The notes beneath the pieces are model-generated. The model did not search any database. It was not told the origin of the DNA and was given only the letters and a program-made list of their open reading frames with translations. The position numbers and the translations under genes are program-made. Shown piece after piece: positions 26,771 through 37,894 of a stretch of DNA of 64,000 nt. This DNA is from DATBVX01 sp963705495 (GTDB taxonomy: Bacteria > Pseudomonadota > Gammaproteobacteria > Steroidobacterales > Steroidobacteraceae), in contig CAVPJQ010000003.1 in the NCBI GenBank assembly GCA_963705495.1, positions 248,001 to 312,000 on the forward strand, given 5' to 3'. The number at the start of each line of letters is the position of its first letter. Positions within the stretch are counted from its first letter, which is position 1.

Positions 26771-28311
26771 GTGTCGTCTGGCCAAGGTACCGGCCTAGCG
26801 CGGCTAGCTCGCTTGAGCGTCGCGGTCGCTATCGCCATTGCATTGGGGCGCGTCAGCGGATTCATCCGGGAAATTGCTTTGTCGCGCGCGGCTGGTGGCG
26901 CGACGTCGTACGCGGACACGGGTCTTCTGCTGCTGACGTTTCCGGATTTCCTGGTTGGCTTGGCGCTGAGCGGTGCACTAGCAGCCGCGCTTGTCCCAGA
27001 GTTTCAGCGAATAGGTAGGGAACGCGCATCGGCGCTGTTTGTTCAGTGCTCCCTGCTTATCTTGATTGTCATGGCGTTGATGGCAGCAGCGGCTGCGTTG
27101 GCGGCACCCCAATTGATTCATGTGTTGGCCCCGGGTCTACCGGCGAACCAAGTGACTGATGCCGTACCAATGTTTCGTCTGATGCTTTGGGCAGTGCCGC
27201 TGACTGCATTGTCGGGCGTTACGACAGCTTGGCTCAACTCATCCGACAAATTTGTCGTCCCGGCGGCCGGGACGTTGATGTTCAACTTGGCTGTGATCGT
27301 GTCGATCCTGACTGTCAGGGGGCCGGCTGACTTGCCACGCGCGATCATGATCGGGGTTGTCGTCGGTGCTGTCGCTCGTTTGATGTCCCAGCTGGCGCAG
27401 GTAGTCTGCGGTGGAAGGAACTTGCAAGGCCGCCGCGTCAATGGCTGGTGCGTCGCGATCTGATCCGCAGATATCTGGAGGCGCTAGGGGTGGCAAGTCT
27501 GCTGCTGTTAATGCCGGTGATTGGGCGGGCTCTCGCCTCGCTAGACAGCGCGGGCAGTCTTGCGCTGTATACGTACGCCCAGAAATTGGTCGAGTTGCCG
27601 CTTGGCGCGGCTATTACGGTCCTGGCACTGATTGCATTTCCGGGAATGAGCCGGAACTTTAGCGATCCCACCCAACGGTCGAAGGGTACCCGCCTTTTGG
27701 TTACGACAATTCAGATGACGCTGATCCTCTCGGTTGGCATCGCGCTGCCGTGCGTTGTATTCGCGCGGCAGGATTGCCGATCTCGCGTTCGGACTTGCAG
27801 GCATGGCGCAAGATCAGGTGACGGCCTTGGCGTCGGTCGCGCGAGTTGGATTCGTCTCGCTGCCCCTACAAGGCATAGTGACTGTCATGCTAGCCGCGCT
27901 CAATGCCGACAAGGATACGCGCGGAGCATTATGGGGGGTAACAATTGTTGCCGTTGTCCTATTCCCCATTGCGGGTGTAGGCGCGGTGCATGCCGGTGGT
28001 CTTACGGCGTTGATGGCGCTATTTGTACGCGGCACATACGCAGCGCTCGCGGGCGTGCTGGTGGTAAGAATCGACCATCGCCTGCAGGTGCGAATCTTGC
28101 CGCAGGTGCTTGATCGACCGACGACTCGGAGCCTGGGAATCGGCGCGTCGGTGGAGGAATCGTCGCTCTCGCAGGCCAGCAGATCGCCGCGAGTACCGCA
28201 CAGGGCGCATTGGCCGCGATCGTCACAGCTTTCGTATCGATATCCCTGAGCATGGCCTGCATGCCGGCTATGCGCTCGCGGGCTGGATTCCTGCGAAGAA
28301 ATCAACAATGA
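26771..28311 (+). pseudogene. MurJ/MviN-like lipid-linked glycan flippase, at least three frameshifts
   Basis: From GTG 26771 the frame encodes ARLARLSVAVAIAIALGRVSG and FIREIALSRAAGGATSYAD, the N-terminus of the MurJ/MviN group of MOP-superfamily flippases. It breaks near 27.41 kb, resumes one frame over (RRDLIRRYLEALGVASLLLL), breaks near 27.77 kb, continues as IADLAFGLAGMAQDQVTALA, and breaks again near 28.14 kb before ending GGIVALAGQQIAASTAQGA to the TGA at 28311. The joined protein is about 510 residues, full length for the family. The stop overlaps the next gene as ATGA. In this setting it would act as a Wzx-like flippase for the repeat unit, not necessarily lipid II. Confidence 0.8.
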
Positions 28312-29128
28312 CTCTACGGCTCATGATGATTGTGAACCAGCCGGACATTGCAAGATATATCGCGGCGAATGGTGTCGATCGGATATTCGTCGACCTGGAG
28401 AGTCTTGGGAAACTGGAACGACAAGGCCATCGCGATACGTTGATCAGTCGCCACACGTTTGATGACATCATCCAGGTTCGACGGGCCGTTCCACATGCGC
28501 CCTTGCTCGTGCGTCTCAATCCCTGGAATAAGGGTTCGCCATCGGAGATCGATGAGTCGATTGAGCGCGGCGCAGACATGCTCATGCTTCCGATGTTCAG
28601 AAAGCACGAAGAAGTTAGCAGCTTTTGCAGGTGTGTTCGTTCCAGGGTGCCGGTGATTCCGTTGGTTGAAACACCCGAAGCAGTCGCGGAAATCAACACG
28701 ATCGCGCGCATAGATGGCGTGCGTGAGATGTACATCGGACTTAACGATCTTCACATCGCAATGGGGACAAGATTCATGTTTGAACCGCTTGCGAACGGTC
28801 TGGACCGAGTCGCGGATACCCTGCAGACAGTCGGCATGCCGTTCGGGTTTGGCGGAATAGCGCGTATCGGGGAAGGCCTGTTGCCTGCGGAATGTATCGT
28901 CGGCGAACACGTACGACTGGGATCAAGTTCGGCAATCCTCTCCAGGCTTTTCATCGACAGGCGAGCACGTTGTCGAGGTCCTGCAGTAATGGATTTTGCC
29001 GCCGCCGAGATCGCGAAGATACGGGTGGCAGAGCACCTGTTTGAGGCCGGCGGGGAGCGCGCGCTCAGCTTGAATCACGCGGAGGTTGTGCCGAATCATT
29101 GCACGAATTACCGGAGGAAGCTACTTGA
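28308..29128 (+). pseudogene. HpcH/HpaI aldolase/citrate lyase family protein, 3' end frameshifted
   Basis: ATG 28308 overlaps the flippase stop (ATGA). The frame shows RLMMIVNQPDIARYIAANGV, DRIFVDLESLGK and the metal/pyruvate-site region PLVETPEAVAEIN and MYIGLNDLHIAMG of class II HpcH/HpaI aldolases. Around 28950-28990 three frames share similarity (AFHRQAST, VVEVLQ, MDFAAAEIAKIRVAEH), so two indels are probable. A third reading stops at TGA 29128, overlapping the next start; that is why I end it there. Such aldolases occur in several O-antigen clusters, probably making or splitting a sugar acid with pyruvate. Substrate unknown. Confidence 0.7.
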
Positions 29129-29675
29129 AGCGGGCGTTCGACGTGGCGATATCCGCGCTGGCCCTCACGGCGCTCGTACCGCTTCTGGCCGTAGTCGCGC
29201 TTCTCGTGAGACTGAGTAGCAGCGGTCCAGTATTGTTTCGGCAGCGGCACGTAGGGCGCGGCAACACGACTTTCACTCTGTTGAAGTTTCGCAGCATGGT
29301 TGTTGGTGCTGATCAGCATGGTTCATACCAAACATCGGATCATGATCCTCGAATCACAAGGGTTGGCCGTTGGATTCGGCGCTCGAGCATCGACGAGCTC
29401 CACAGTTGCTGAATGTGTTGCGAGGTGACATGAGCTTGATAGGACCGCGGCCCGATGTCCCTGAGCGACGTGGCCTCTTCGCGGACGAGGAATCGGTTCT
29501 TAGGCACAGCGTGCGCCCAGGCTTAACCGGTCTAGCCCAAGCGAAAAAGCGGTCCTGGGCAACCACAGAAGAGCGCAAGGCCCTAGATCTTGAATATGTT
29601 CGGCGCCAGAGCGTCTGGCTGGATATCAAGATAGTCGGAATGACTTTGCGGCATATCGCAAAGGGTGGCAATTAG
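29125..29675 (+). pseudogene. Initiating sugar-phosphate transferase (PglC/WcaJ-type), one frameshift
   Basis: TTG 29125 lies seven bases after GGAGG and encodes LKRAFDVAISALALTALVPL, the re-entrant hydrophobic helix of monotopic phosphoglycosyl transferases. FRSMVVGAD and RITRVGRWIRRSSIDEL follow. The frame breaks at about 29400, where CTCCACAG stands for an expected CTCCCACAG (one C lost). It resumes as PQLLNVLRGDMSLIGPRPDVPER, with the family's DELPQ and GPRPD motifs, and ends in KKRS and HIAKGGN. With the base restored it has about 183 residues, the size of PglC. It would transfer a sugar phosphate, perhaps diNAc-bacillosamine or a related sugar, to undecaprenyl phosphate. Confidence 0.85.
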
Positions 29676-29677
29676 CG

Positions 29678-31503
29678 GTGTGCGGGATATTCGGATATTT
29701 CTTTCGCGATGGAAGCGCTATGGATTCCGCTACGTTCTCACGCATGGGGGATTCAATTCGCCATCGAGATGCCGGACGACTCGGGCGTGTTCGTCGGCAG
29801 TAGTGTAGGGCTGGGCAATCAACGCTTGTCAATCATCGATATCGAAGGCGGCCATCAGCCGTTCGTTTCCGACGACGGCGAAATCGTAGTGATTCAAAAC
29901 GGCGAAATATTTAACCATGTGGAGCTTGCCGCGGAACTCTCTGCGATCGGGATCAAATGCGAAGACGCATTCGGACACCGAAGTGCTGTTGCGTTGGTAT
30001 GAGAGGGAGGGCATTCAATTCCTTCAGCGATTGAACGGTATGTTCGCGATCGCCATATACGATCGGCGTCGTGATGAGCTTTACCTGATTCGCGATCGCA
30101 TCGGTGTCAAGCCGCTCTACGTGACGCAATCGGGTGCTGGGATCCTTTTCGCATCTGAGATCAAGGCACTCCTCGCTGCTGGCGTGAGAAAGGACCTGTA
30201 CCCCCCGGCCGTCGACTTATTTCTAAGCTACAACTATGTGCCACCACCGTTCACGATGTATGAGGGAATCAGGCATGTAATGCCGGGTCATTATCTGCGG
30301 ATTACACGCGCTACGACACACGAACACTGCTGGTGGCAGCTGGCTGAAGTGCGCCCAGTGGGTGGTCGCCCACAACAGCAGTGGATAGACGAATTCAATT
30401 CGCTGCTCAACGATGCTGTGCGCTTACGGCTACGTGCCGACGTGCCGTTTGGTGCATTTCTTTCGGGCGGCGTGGATTCGAGCACGATCGTCGGTCTGAT
30501 GGCACGACACAGCTCGCTGCCGGTTCGAACGTTCTGTATCGGGTTTCACGATCCTCGATACGATGAGAGTCCATTCGCACAACAGGCAGCCGATCGATTC
30601 GGTGCCCAGCACACGATGGAGCGTGTGAGTCCCAATATGCTCGATCTCTGGCCCAAGGTCCTGTACCACTGCGACCAACCACACGGTGACGTGTCGTTCA
30701 TGCCTACCTATCGGCTGGCAGAGCTTGCGGCGCGGCATGTGAAGGTGGTGCTGACAGGCGATGGCGGTGATGAGCTATTTGCTGGGTACGAGAAATACCG
30801 CGACTTCTTTCGCAATCAGCCCGTAGCAGACCTACCGGACGCTGCATTCCAGGAACGCTACCTGCAAAGTATTTCGCTATTGGGTGATCGGGCAAAGGCG
30901 CAGCTCTATCAACCAACATTTCGAGCACGACTCGACGGCTCTTCGGCACTTGACCTGGCGCGTGGGCACTTCGTCAAGGCGCGCCACTTCGACCGCGTAA
31001 ACCAGGCCCTCTATCTCGACATGCAGCTCCTGCTTCCGGGCAACAACCTGGTTAAGCCGGACCGAATGGGGATGGCCGTATCCTTGGAAGCCCGTACGCC
31101 GTTTCTGGACTATCGAGTGGCGGAGCATGGGTTCCGCATGCCAGGCGAGCTGAAATTGCGGGACGGAGAGATGAAATACATCTACAAGCGGGCCGTTACC
31201 GGCCTAATTGGACGCGATTTGGCATATCGCAAGAAGCAAATGTTTACAGTGCCGATCGGGGAATGGCTTAAGGACGAATTGCGACCGTACTGCGAGAGGC
31301 TACTCAGTAATAGAAACGGTCTGTTTGAAACCATCTTTCAGTCGGCCGCGCTGCTCGATCTTCTTGAAGAGCATGTGCGCGGTGAGTGCAACCGGACCAG
31401 AGAATTGCGCGGCCTGATGGCTATTAGCATATGGACAGACATTTTTGTCGGTGCAAGCGATTTTCGATGGAATGATCAGGGCGTCCACGTTCGTGGCAAC
31501 TAG
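29678..31503 (+). pseudogene. Asparagine synthase (glutamine-hydrolysing) family, two frameshifts near the 5' end
   Basis: GTG 29678 gives MCGIFGYFFRDGSAMDSA, with the nucleophile Cys2 of class II glutamine amidotransferases. The frame breaks near 29770 (expected RHRGPDDSG), continues as DDSGVFVGSSVGLGNQRLSI, breaks again near 29960 and then stays open to 31503. The synthetase half is intact: PP-loop FLSGGVDSST, TGDGGDELFAGYEKY and ARTPFLDYRVAE. About 610 residues when joined. AsnB homologues in polysaccharide clusters are thought to amidate sugar uronic acids, as WbpS-like proteins do. That fits the uronic acid genes of this locus. Confidence 0.85.
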
Positions 31504-31656
31504 CTCATGCGACAGTTCAATGCCACTCGGCTTCGTCTATGTCACATTCAGGCTACCCACGAATGCGCGAGCGTGACAATCAATCGAATGCATAGGTCGC
31601 TTGCGTGAGCCTACGAAGTCCGGGGTTGTCAAAGTACCACTTGTGGTTGATGGCCC

Positions 31657-32620
31657 ATGTCGCTGTCAGTGTGTCTCTATGCGTGTCTCATGAACCGCTC
31701 GATGTTCGACGAGGCGGGGCCTGAGGCGGAGGATGGTTTTGCTTCGCAGATGCTATATGTCGCTGGTGTTATTGCGGGTGAGCAACAGGACTGGGCCGAG
31801 AATCCGCTTGTGTTCGTGTACCTGGCGCGATTCATTCGTTTGCAGCCCCTTTTTTCTGGCTGTCGAGATCGAGCTATGGCTCGGCCGCTCAGATACTGGT
31901 GCTGTGCTTGTTCCTTTGGCCGGTCTTGACCGCGAGCTTCTCCGGTCGCTACTTCTGGCTGCAGGCATTGGTGGTCTATCTGCCGGTGGTTGTGAGCTTT
32001 CGAGCTGTACTGACTGCATGTTCCATTGGCTACCTGTTGGTCGCGTTGTACGGCGACAAGGCACGCGCCCGTTGGCTGCCACTGGGTCTGTTGTTAGCGA
32101 ATCTCAGTTCGGCGGCTGTGCTGGGCTGGACGCTGATCGTGATGGCAAATTTCGGAAGCATTCGAAGACGGCTATCGTCCGGGATCTTGCTGGGTATGCT
32201 TGTGTTGGCAAGCGCCTCAGGGTTCGTGGTGTCCGCGACGACAAGTACATAGGTTTCGGCGAGGGCCGTCCCGGCTACGCGCAGTCGACGGTCGAGTCGG
32301 AAAATCCGCTCTTAGCGGCCGTGAGCAGGAACACGGTCAGCGTGAGTGTTGCAAGCGGCGACTATGCGCGTGCCGTCGTTTATCTTGGAGTCGTCTGCGC
32401 GGCGGGGGCAATTCTGGCTGCGCTGATAGCGAGCAGGAGAGTTCCGCGGAGCATACGGCGGTTCTTTGCATGCGCTGTGCCCGGATTCTTTTTCGAAGGT
32501 CTAGGAGTCCTTGCGTTTCTCATACCCGTCTACTGGTTTCTGATCGGAGTCCGACCCAGTGAAGCACCTGAGCATCGCGCACGGGAGACACCGGGAAAGC
32601 GTGCCTTGCGAGCTACATGA
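31657..32620 (+). pseudogene. Multi-spanning membrane protein, candidate Wzy polymerase, frameshifted
   Basis: Reading from ATG 31657 gives a hydrophilic start (MNRSMFDEAGPEAED), then breaks at a run of six T (31850-31855). One more T would continue the frame as FFWLSRSSYGSAAQILVLCL, joined to LFLWPVLTASFSGRYFWLQ. A second break lies near 32245 (ATTKYIGFGEG). About 320 residues with six or more hydrophobic helices result. No family signature is certain. A membrane protein between initiating transferase and glycosyltransferase, in a locus with Wzz, is the natural place for Wzy. The stop overlaps the next ATG (ATGA at 32617). The 150 bases before it show no gene. Confidence 0.6.
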
Positions 32621-33919
32621 CCACAATTCTCTTCGTTACGTACGGGGGTGGACAGTCTCGAATGGTCATACCTGTCGTGCAGAGCCTTTCAGTTCTACCA
32701 GGGACCACGTGCGTGGTTTTGGCCCTTACTACTGCTGCGAGAGATTTTGCGGAGGCAGGGATTGCACATCAGGGCTTTGCCAGTTTAGTAGGAGCCGGCG
32801 ACGAGCCCGCGCTGAGAAAGGGCCGTGAACTTGCGGCAGCGATGAGCGGCCAGAGTGCATTTATTCCGGCCGACGAGCCTGCCGCTTATCTGGGCCTCTC
32901 CTTTGTGGATCTTGTACAACGAATTGGCGAGCGCGACGCACAACTTTCATTTGAACGACTGGGAGACAAGCGTTCTTGCCTTGTTCATCCTAACACGAGC
33001 TGATCGACAAGTACGATGGATCCAGACGTCGTGGTGGACGAGTCACCCCGCGCAGAGCGGGCGGCAATTGAAGTGGCAGGTCAGCTGGGACTCCCGTCCG
33101 TGTGCATTAACGATTTGTTCGCAATCGGAGAAATAGGATGGCTCGGAAGGCCCGGCTACGCGACGCGCGTGTGGGCGATCACATTCGTCAAGGACCGACT
33201 GGTCGCCTTTGGACGCGATCCAGGCGAGATCGTTGTAACCGGCAATCCTGCGTTCGATAGCCTCTTGGCGCGACGATGTCCGGTCCAAGGGATATGAGTA
33301 CCGGGCTGCGCTTGGGGATTGCAAGAGAGTCATCCTTTCGGGCGTCCCAGCCGGAACCGAATATTCACCCGTTCACGACTCAACTGGTAATCCAGAGCTT
33401 CCCGGCCAGATCCTGAGCAGCTTGATCAACTTTGCAGCCAGAGATAGAGAATGCGTGCTACTGGTCCAACCCCCAGAATTCCCAGCGAAAATGCTTCATT
33501 CGACTGCCAGCTTTCAAACGTGGTATTTGCGCGTCGACAGATTCGGATTTCGCAGCTTGTCCATGCTGCCGACGTATGTGTAACCATGACCTCTACCGTG
33601 GCGTTGGAGGCGGCCATCGTGAAGAAGCCTGTCGTATGCGTGTCCGGCTGAGTCTTTCGAGAAGCATGTTGTTCGAGCACTGGGAATCGCCCTGCGTGCG
33701 TCAGTGGCGGATCTCGAGGAGACTGTGGTGCGAGCTATTAGTACGCGCCTCATTCGGCCAGTCGGTGAAGACGGCAAAGCCGCCAAGCGCGTTGCTGAGG
33801 TAATCTTGTCGGTTGCGGCTGACTCGTCGTTGTTACGCATGCCATCGACGCCTGGCCGGTCCTACCCTTTCGACAGCAACACTCACGCCGGTATCGAGGT
33901 GTTCCGGTGGACCTTTTGA
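32617..33919 (+). pseudogene. GT-B fold protein related to UDP-GlcNAc 2-epimerases/glycosyltransferases, several frameshifts
   Basis: ATG 32617 starts MTTILFVTYGGGQSRMVIPV, a GT-B type first strand and glycine loop. Frame breaks occur near 32.97, 33.28 and 33.5-33.7 kb. Pieces in order: YLGLSFVDLVQRIGERDAQL; SPRAERAAIEVAGQLGLPSV; GEIVVTGNPAFDSLL, the start of the second Rossmann half; CVTMTSTVALEAAIVKKPVV, the nucleotide-binding C-terminal motif; and DLEETVVRAISTRL. Total about 430 residues. It could be a glycosyltransferase for the repeat unit or an epimerase-like enzyme of nonulosonate clusters. It is the only clear glycosyltransferase candidate besides the initiating enzyme. Confidence 0.65.
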
Positions 33920-33927
33920 GGGCTCCA

Positions 33928-35233
33928 ATGTTCAAGTATCCGCGTCATCGTGAAGAACAGCTTCTCAACGCTTCAAAGGAGCGCGAGCCCAAAGATAGCC
34001 GCTACGGGTTGCCGCTGCACGTGGCCTTTTGTCGCCGCTGTGTAATCTTGAATCAGCGTCCCAACTCGGCGGTGGTCGCGCACACCAACTATAGCAACAA
34101 GGCGACGATCCACTTCGACGCCGAGGGAGTGTGCGACGCTTGTCGGTTGGCCGAACAGAAACACGGCCTAATCGACTGGCAAGAACGCGAGTCGCGACTG
34201 CGCGAGCTCTGCGATCGATATCGTCGACATGATGGCTCTTATGACTGCATGGTTCCTGGGTCGGCGGCAAGGACAGCTTTTATGCCGCGCATGTGTTTAA
34301 GTGCCAGTACGGCATGCACCCGCTTACCGTTACTTGGGCGCCGTACATCACACCGACTGGGGTGGCGGAACTTTCAGTCGTGGGTTCAGGCCGGGTTTGA
34401 CAATTTCTTATGTACGCCCAATGGGCGCGTGCATCGCCTGCTGACGCGCCTCGCGGTTGAAAACCTGTTTCATCCCTTCCAGCCCTTTATTTTTGGACAG
34501 AAGGCGCTCGCCCCCAAAATGGCGCTCTGCACGAGGTCCCGCTCGTGTTCTATGGCGAGAACGAAGCCGATTACGGGAATCCGATCGCCGTACTCAGTCG
34601 GCCCGGCGCGACTGGTCGTATTTCACCGCGCGGACAAGTCGAAGATTTATCTCGGCGGCACGTCGATGGCCGATTTGCAGGCGCACTTCGGGGTCGATGC
34701 GAACGAGCTCAAGCTCTACCCGCCGGCGGACCCGGCAGAGATCGAGCGGCAGAGTCGAGGTGCACTATCTTGGTTACTACCTGAAGTGGCACCCGCAGAG
34801 CTGCGATTACTACGCCGTGGAGCACGGCGGGTTCCAGGGCTCACCTGAGCGGACGCCAGGCACCGACAGTAAGTACAACAGCATCGACGACAGGATCGAC
34901 GATTTCCATTACTACACGACAGTGACGGAAGTTCGGCATTGGCCGCGCGACCTACGACGCGGCGCAGGAGATTCGCTCGCGCGAATCACGCGCGAGGAGG
35001 GCGTCGCGCTGACGCGCCGCTTCGACGGCGAGTTTCCGGAGCGCTTCGCCGAGGAGGTCTTCCGCTACTCAGCATTTCGGAGAAGGAGTTTTCACGGGCG
35101 TTTCGTATGTTCGACCCGCCAATTGGACCGCGCGTATTTCGACAATCTGACGGATTCGTTCCGTTCGCCGCACCTGTGGCGGCACGTCGACGGCAAGTGG
35201 CAGCTGCGGCACGTGGTCTGGGATTCAGAGTGA
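33928..35233 (+). pseudogene. N-acetyl sugar amidotransferase (WbpG/PseA/WbuX family), several frameshifts
   Basis: ATG 33928 begins MFKYPRHREEQLLNA. The paired cysteine motifs CRRCVILNQRPN and CDACRLAEQKHGLIDW are those of the family. The PP-loop PGSGGKDSFYAAHVF is recovered if one G is added near 34262 (TCGGCGG for TCGGGCGG). Further pieces: DNFLCTPNGRVHRLLTRLAV, FGQKALAPKMA, VFYGENEADYGNPIAV, VHYLGYYLKWHPQSCDYYA and the 3' end ending HVVWDSE. Joined length about 430 residues, the family norm. Homologues use ammonia from a HisH/HisF-like pair to convert an acetamido to an acetamidino group on the sugar; exactly such a pair follows. Confidence 0.82.
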
Positions 35234-35239
35234 GGCGTA

Positions 35240-36010
35240 ATGGGCAACGTGCGTTTGATCGCGCGCCTGGATATCAAGGGCCCGAATCTGATCAAGGGCG
35301 TTCATCTTGAGGGGTTGAGAGTCATTGGTGATCCGCAGGAATATGGCGTCGCTACGACGAACAGGGCGCCGATGAGCTCATATACATAGATATCGTGGGC
35401 GAGCCTGTACGGGCCAGGCGACCGATATTGTGCGTCGCGCTGCGCACGATGTGTTCGTGCCGATGACCGGTGGGCGGCGGCGTGCGGAATGTCGAGGACG
35501 TTCGCGTATTATTGCGTGCGGGGGCTGACAAGATAGCTATCAACACGGCCGCGGTGCGCCGTCCTGAGCTCATCACGGAGGTCGCACGGCGCTTTGGGTC
35601 GCAGTGCGTTGTGTTGTCAATCGAGGCCAAGCAGCAGGCGCCAGGGCGATGGGAGGTCTATACCGATTGCGGTCGTGAGCGCTCGGGTGTCGACGCGATT
35701 GATGGGCGCGCAGAGGCGCACAGCTCGGAGCCGGGGAGATTCTCGTAACGTCGATTGATTGCGAAGGCATGCGCGCAAAGGATTCGACATCGAACTCATT
35801 GCGCAAGTCACATCTGCCGTAAACGTACCCGTGATTGCCAGTGGCGGCTACGGAGAGCCGTCGCACTTCGCGTCCGTCGTTGGTGCCGGAGCCGACGCGG
35901 TGGCCGTTGCTGACGCTCTACACTACGACCGTACTACCCTTGGGCAGCTGCGCGAAGCGGCCCGCGAACTGAATGTCTCGCTGAGGAAGACGCAGGCGCC
36001 AACCGAGTAG
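35240..36010 (+). pseudogene. HisF-like cyclase subunit paired with the sugar amidotransferase, frameshifted
   Basis: ATG 35240 starts MGNVRLIARLDIKGPNLIKG, the HisF (beta/alpha)8 N-terminus with the catalytic-type Asp. Frames break near 35.34, 35.40-35.46, 35.7 and 35.77 kb. The rest is unmistakable: RYDEQGADELIYIDIV, VGGGVRNVEDVRVLLRAGAD, VVLSIEAKQQAPGRWEVYTD, ILVTSIDCEG and NVPVIASGGYGEPSHFA. About 255 residues in total. No other histidine genes are near, so this is the WbuZ/HisF2 type that channels ammonia to the amidotransferase and not a histidine biosynthesis enzyme. Confidence 0.82.
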
Positions 36011-36012
36011 CC

Positions 36013-36631
36013 GTGGTCGATTACGGCATCGGGAAATCTGTATAGCGTGCAGCGCGCGTTGGAGGACCTGGCGCTGATGTGGACATGGTTTCCGACGCTG
36101 GCGGGATCGACTCCCGCACCACGCTCTGCGTCGCCGGCGTGGAGCTTTTTCCAAGGGCATGCAGGGTCTACAGGAGCGCGGACTGATCGATGCATTGCGC
36201 AGGTACGGGGGGCCCGGGCGATCGTGTCGGCATCTGTCGGGCATGCAGGATGCTGGCTACCGTCAGTGAGGAGTTTGGCCTGCACGAGGGGCTGGGGCTG
36301 ATTCCGGGGAGGGTAGTGGTAATTCCTTCAACGATTCCGCCAATGGGAACTCGCACAATATTTCACATATCAGCTGGAGCCCCCTCTTCCAGCGGGGGGA
36401 GCCCTGGGAGGGTACGATTTGCACGCACACCGACCGGTCACAGTGGTCTATCTCGTGTACCAGACCACGTCATGCCGGAGGATTCTGTAGACTTGCTTGC
36501 GCAGGGCGACTGACGGCGGTCGTCCTATATGCGCCGCCGTGCGCCGTGGCAGAGTATTCGGTTGCCAGTTTCACCCAGAGAAGAGTGGAAGGTCGGGGCT
36601 GCAGATACTCGCCACGTTTCTGCGGTTGTAA
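36013..36631 (+). pseudogene. HisH-like glutaminase subunit paired with the HisF homologue, frameshifted
   Basis: From GTG 36013 the reading VVDYGIGN and then LYSVQRALEDL in a neighbouring frame gives the HisH N-terminus. The middle shows GLQERGLIDALRRYGGP and the nucleophile region (GICRACRMLA, with frame loss at the Cys-x-Gly-Met-Gln motif). The C-terminus, FGCQFHPEKSGRSGLQILA, carries the catalytic His and Glu and ends at TAA 36631. Length about 205 residues, as for HisH. It releases ammonia from glutamine and passes it through the HisF-like partner. Confidence 0.8.
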
Positions 36632-36655
36632 ACGCGCCGAATTCACCCCTCATGC

Positions 36656-37879
36656 GTGATTGGGCTCGGGGCCATTTGTATTGCGGCGTATTTCGTTTCT
36701 GCTGCAGACCGTTTTTGCTGTTCCATGCCTGACCGCAATCCGGCGTTCCTGAAGGCGGCGTCGGAATTCTCCTTGGTCGCACTTTCGAGTCCCGAGTACA
36801 CAGCGCCGTTCGCGCATCCATTCCTTGTGATGTTCTCCGGGGGGTAATGGCTGCCGGCGTGATGCTTTATCACTACACGACCTGGAGCGAAATTCCCCTC
36901 TCGTTATTTTCTGCATTTGTGATTACGAAGCTCGGTTTGTACGGCGTCGAAGCGTTTTTTGTTATTAGTGGTTTCAGCTTGGCATAAATTTATAGGGGAA
37001 CGCGGGTTGATTATCTTCACAATGTCTGCGCCTTCTTCACACGGCGATTCTTTTGGATCGCGCCGTTGTTTTTCGTCTGTGCGCTGGCGATGTTGGATTT
37101 AAGGTCTGGTTGTGGACTGTTTGGACGCCGACTCACGCTGCTCTCGATTAATCCGAATAATGCTCAACTTTACGTTTCTCTTTGGTATTGTCTATCCAGC
37201 GGTATCGCTCGGAGTGGCCTGTCGGTCTATAGGTCTTCAAATGGTGTTCTATGCCGTATTCCTTTCGTTGATGTTGTTGTTTGCTCGGCCCTGGTGTATT
37301 CCGATTTATAACCGTTCTGGGTTTGCCATTGCCACACGATCGAGCGTAGCCTGCTGGATCCAAGTATCAGCCTGAGTTCACAGTGGTCGGGTACGTTATG
37401 GCGCTGAATTACCTTAAACATTTGGCAACGGGCATGGCGTTGGCTTGGAGTGGGCGGCGGTGCGGCCGCTTTGCCTCGATGGCTAGCTGGGGAGACGATA
37501 GCGATTGCAAGCGTGGCTCTGGCCATTCCATTCGCCCACCTTTTGGAGATTGACCTTGTTACTGGTGCGGCGCGTGTGTCCTTTTTGTGTGTTGTTGCGA
37601 ACTGGTATTTTGCGTTGCGGAATAGTGCATGACCTGGGTGCTTCGTTGGTGGGCGGTTCACCTTGAGACATCAGTTATTCGGTTTATCCGCTGCATTTTT
37701 TTGTTTACGATGGTGTGACTGAAATTGTGTTGCGGCTTTGACTCCGCGTGCCGGCTTTAGGGGTTCTTGTGATCGACATTGCGGGTACGCTTGTCGCGGC
37801 GCATTGCAGTGACCGCGTGCTGAAGACTCCGTTCATGCAATTTGCAAAGCGGTTGACTTCAATATCAAGGATGGCCTGA
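36656..37879 (+). pseudogene. Acyltransferase 3 family membrane protein (OafA-like), heavily frameshifted
   Basis: The best recognisable part is GVMAAGVMLYHYTTWSEIPL, with the conserved His of the family's first helix, followed by KLGLYGVEAFFVISGFSLAY, where VEAFFVISGF is the second signature. FFTRRFFWIAPLFFVCALAM and further hydrophobic segments continue in changing frames to YPLHFFVYDGVTEIVLRL and the end FMQFAKRLTSISRMA. At least five indels are needed. Start is uncertain; 36656 opens the last frame before the signature. Such enzymes O-acetylate exported sugars at the inner membrane. The final ORF stops at TGA 37879. Confidence 0.65.
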
Positions 37880-37894
37880 GGGGGCACTCTGGAC

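Noticed and set aside
35240..36631. Histidine biosynthesis genes hisF and hisH
   Set aside because: No other his gene is present and they directly follow a sugar amidotransferase that needs such partners.
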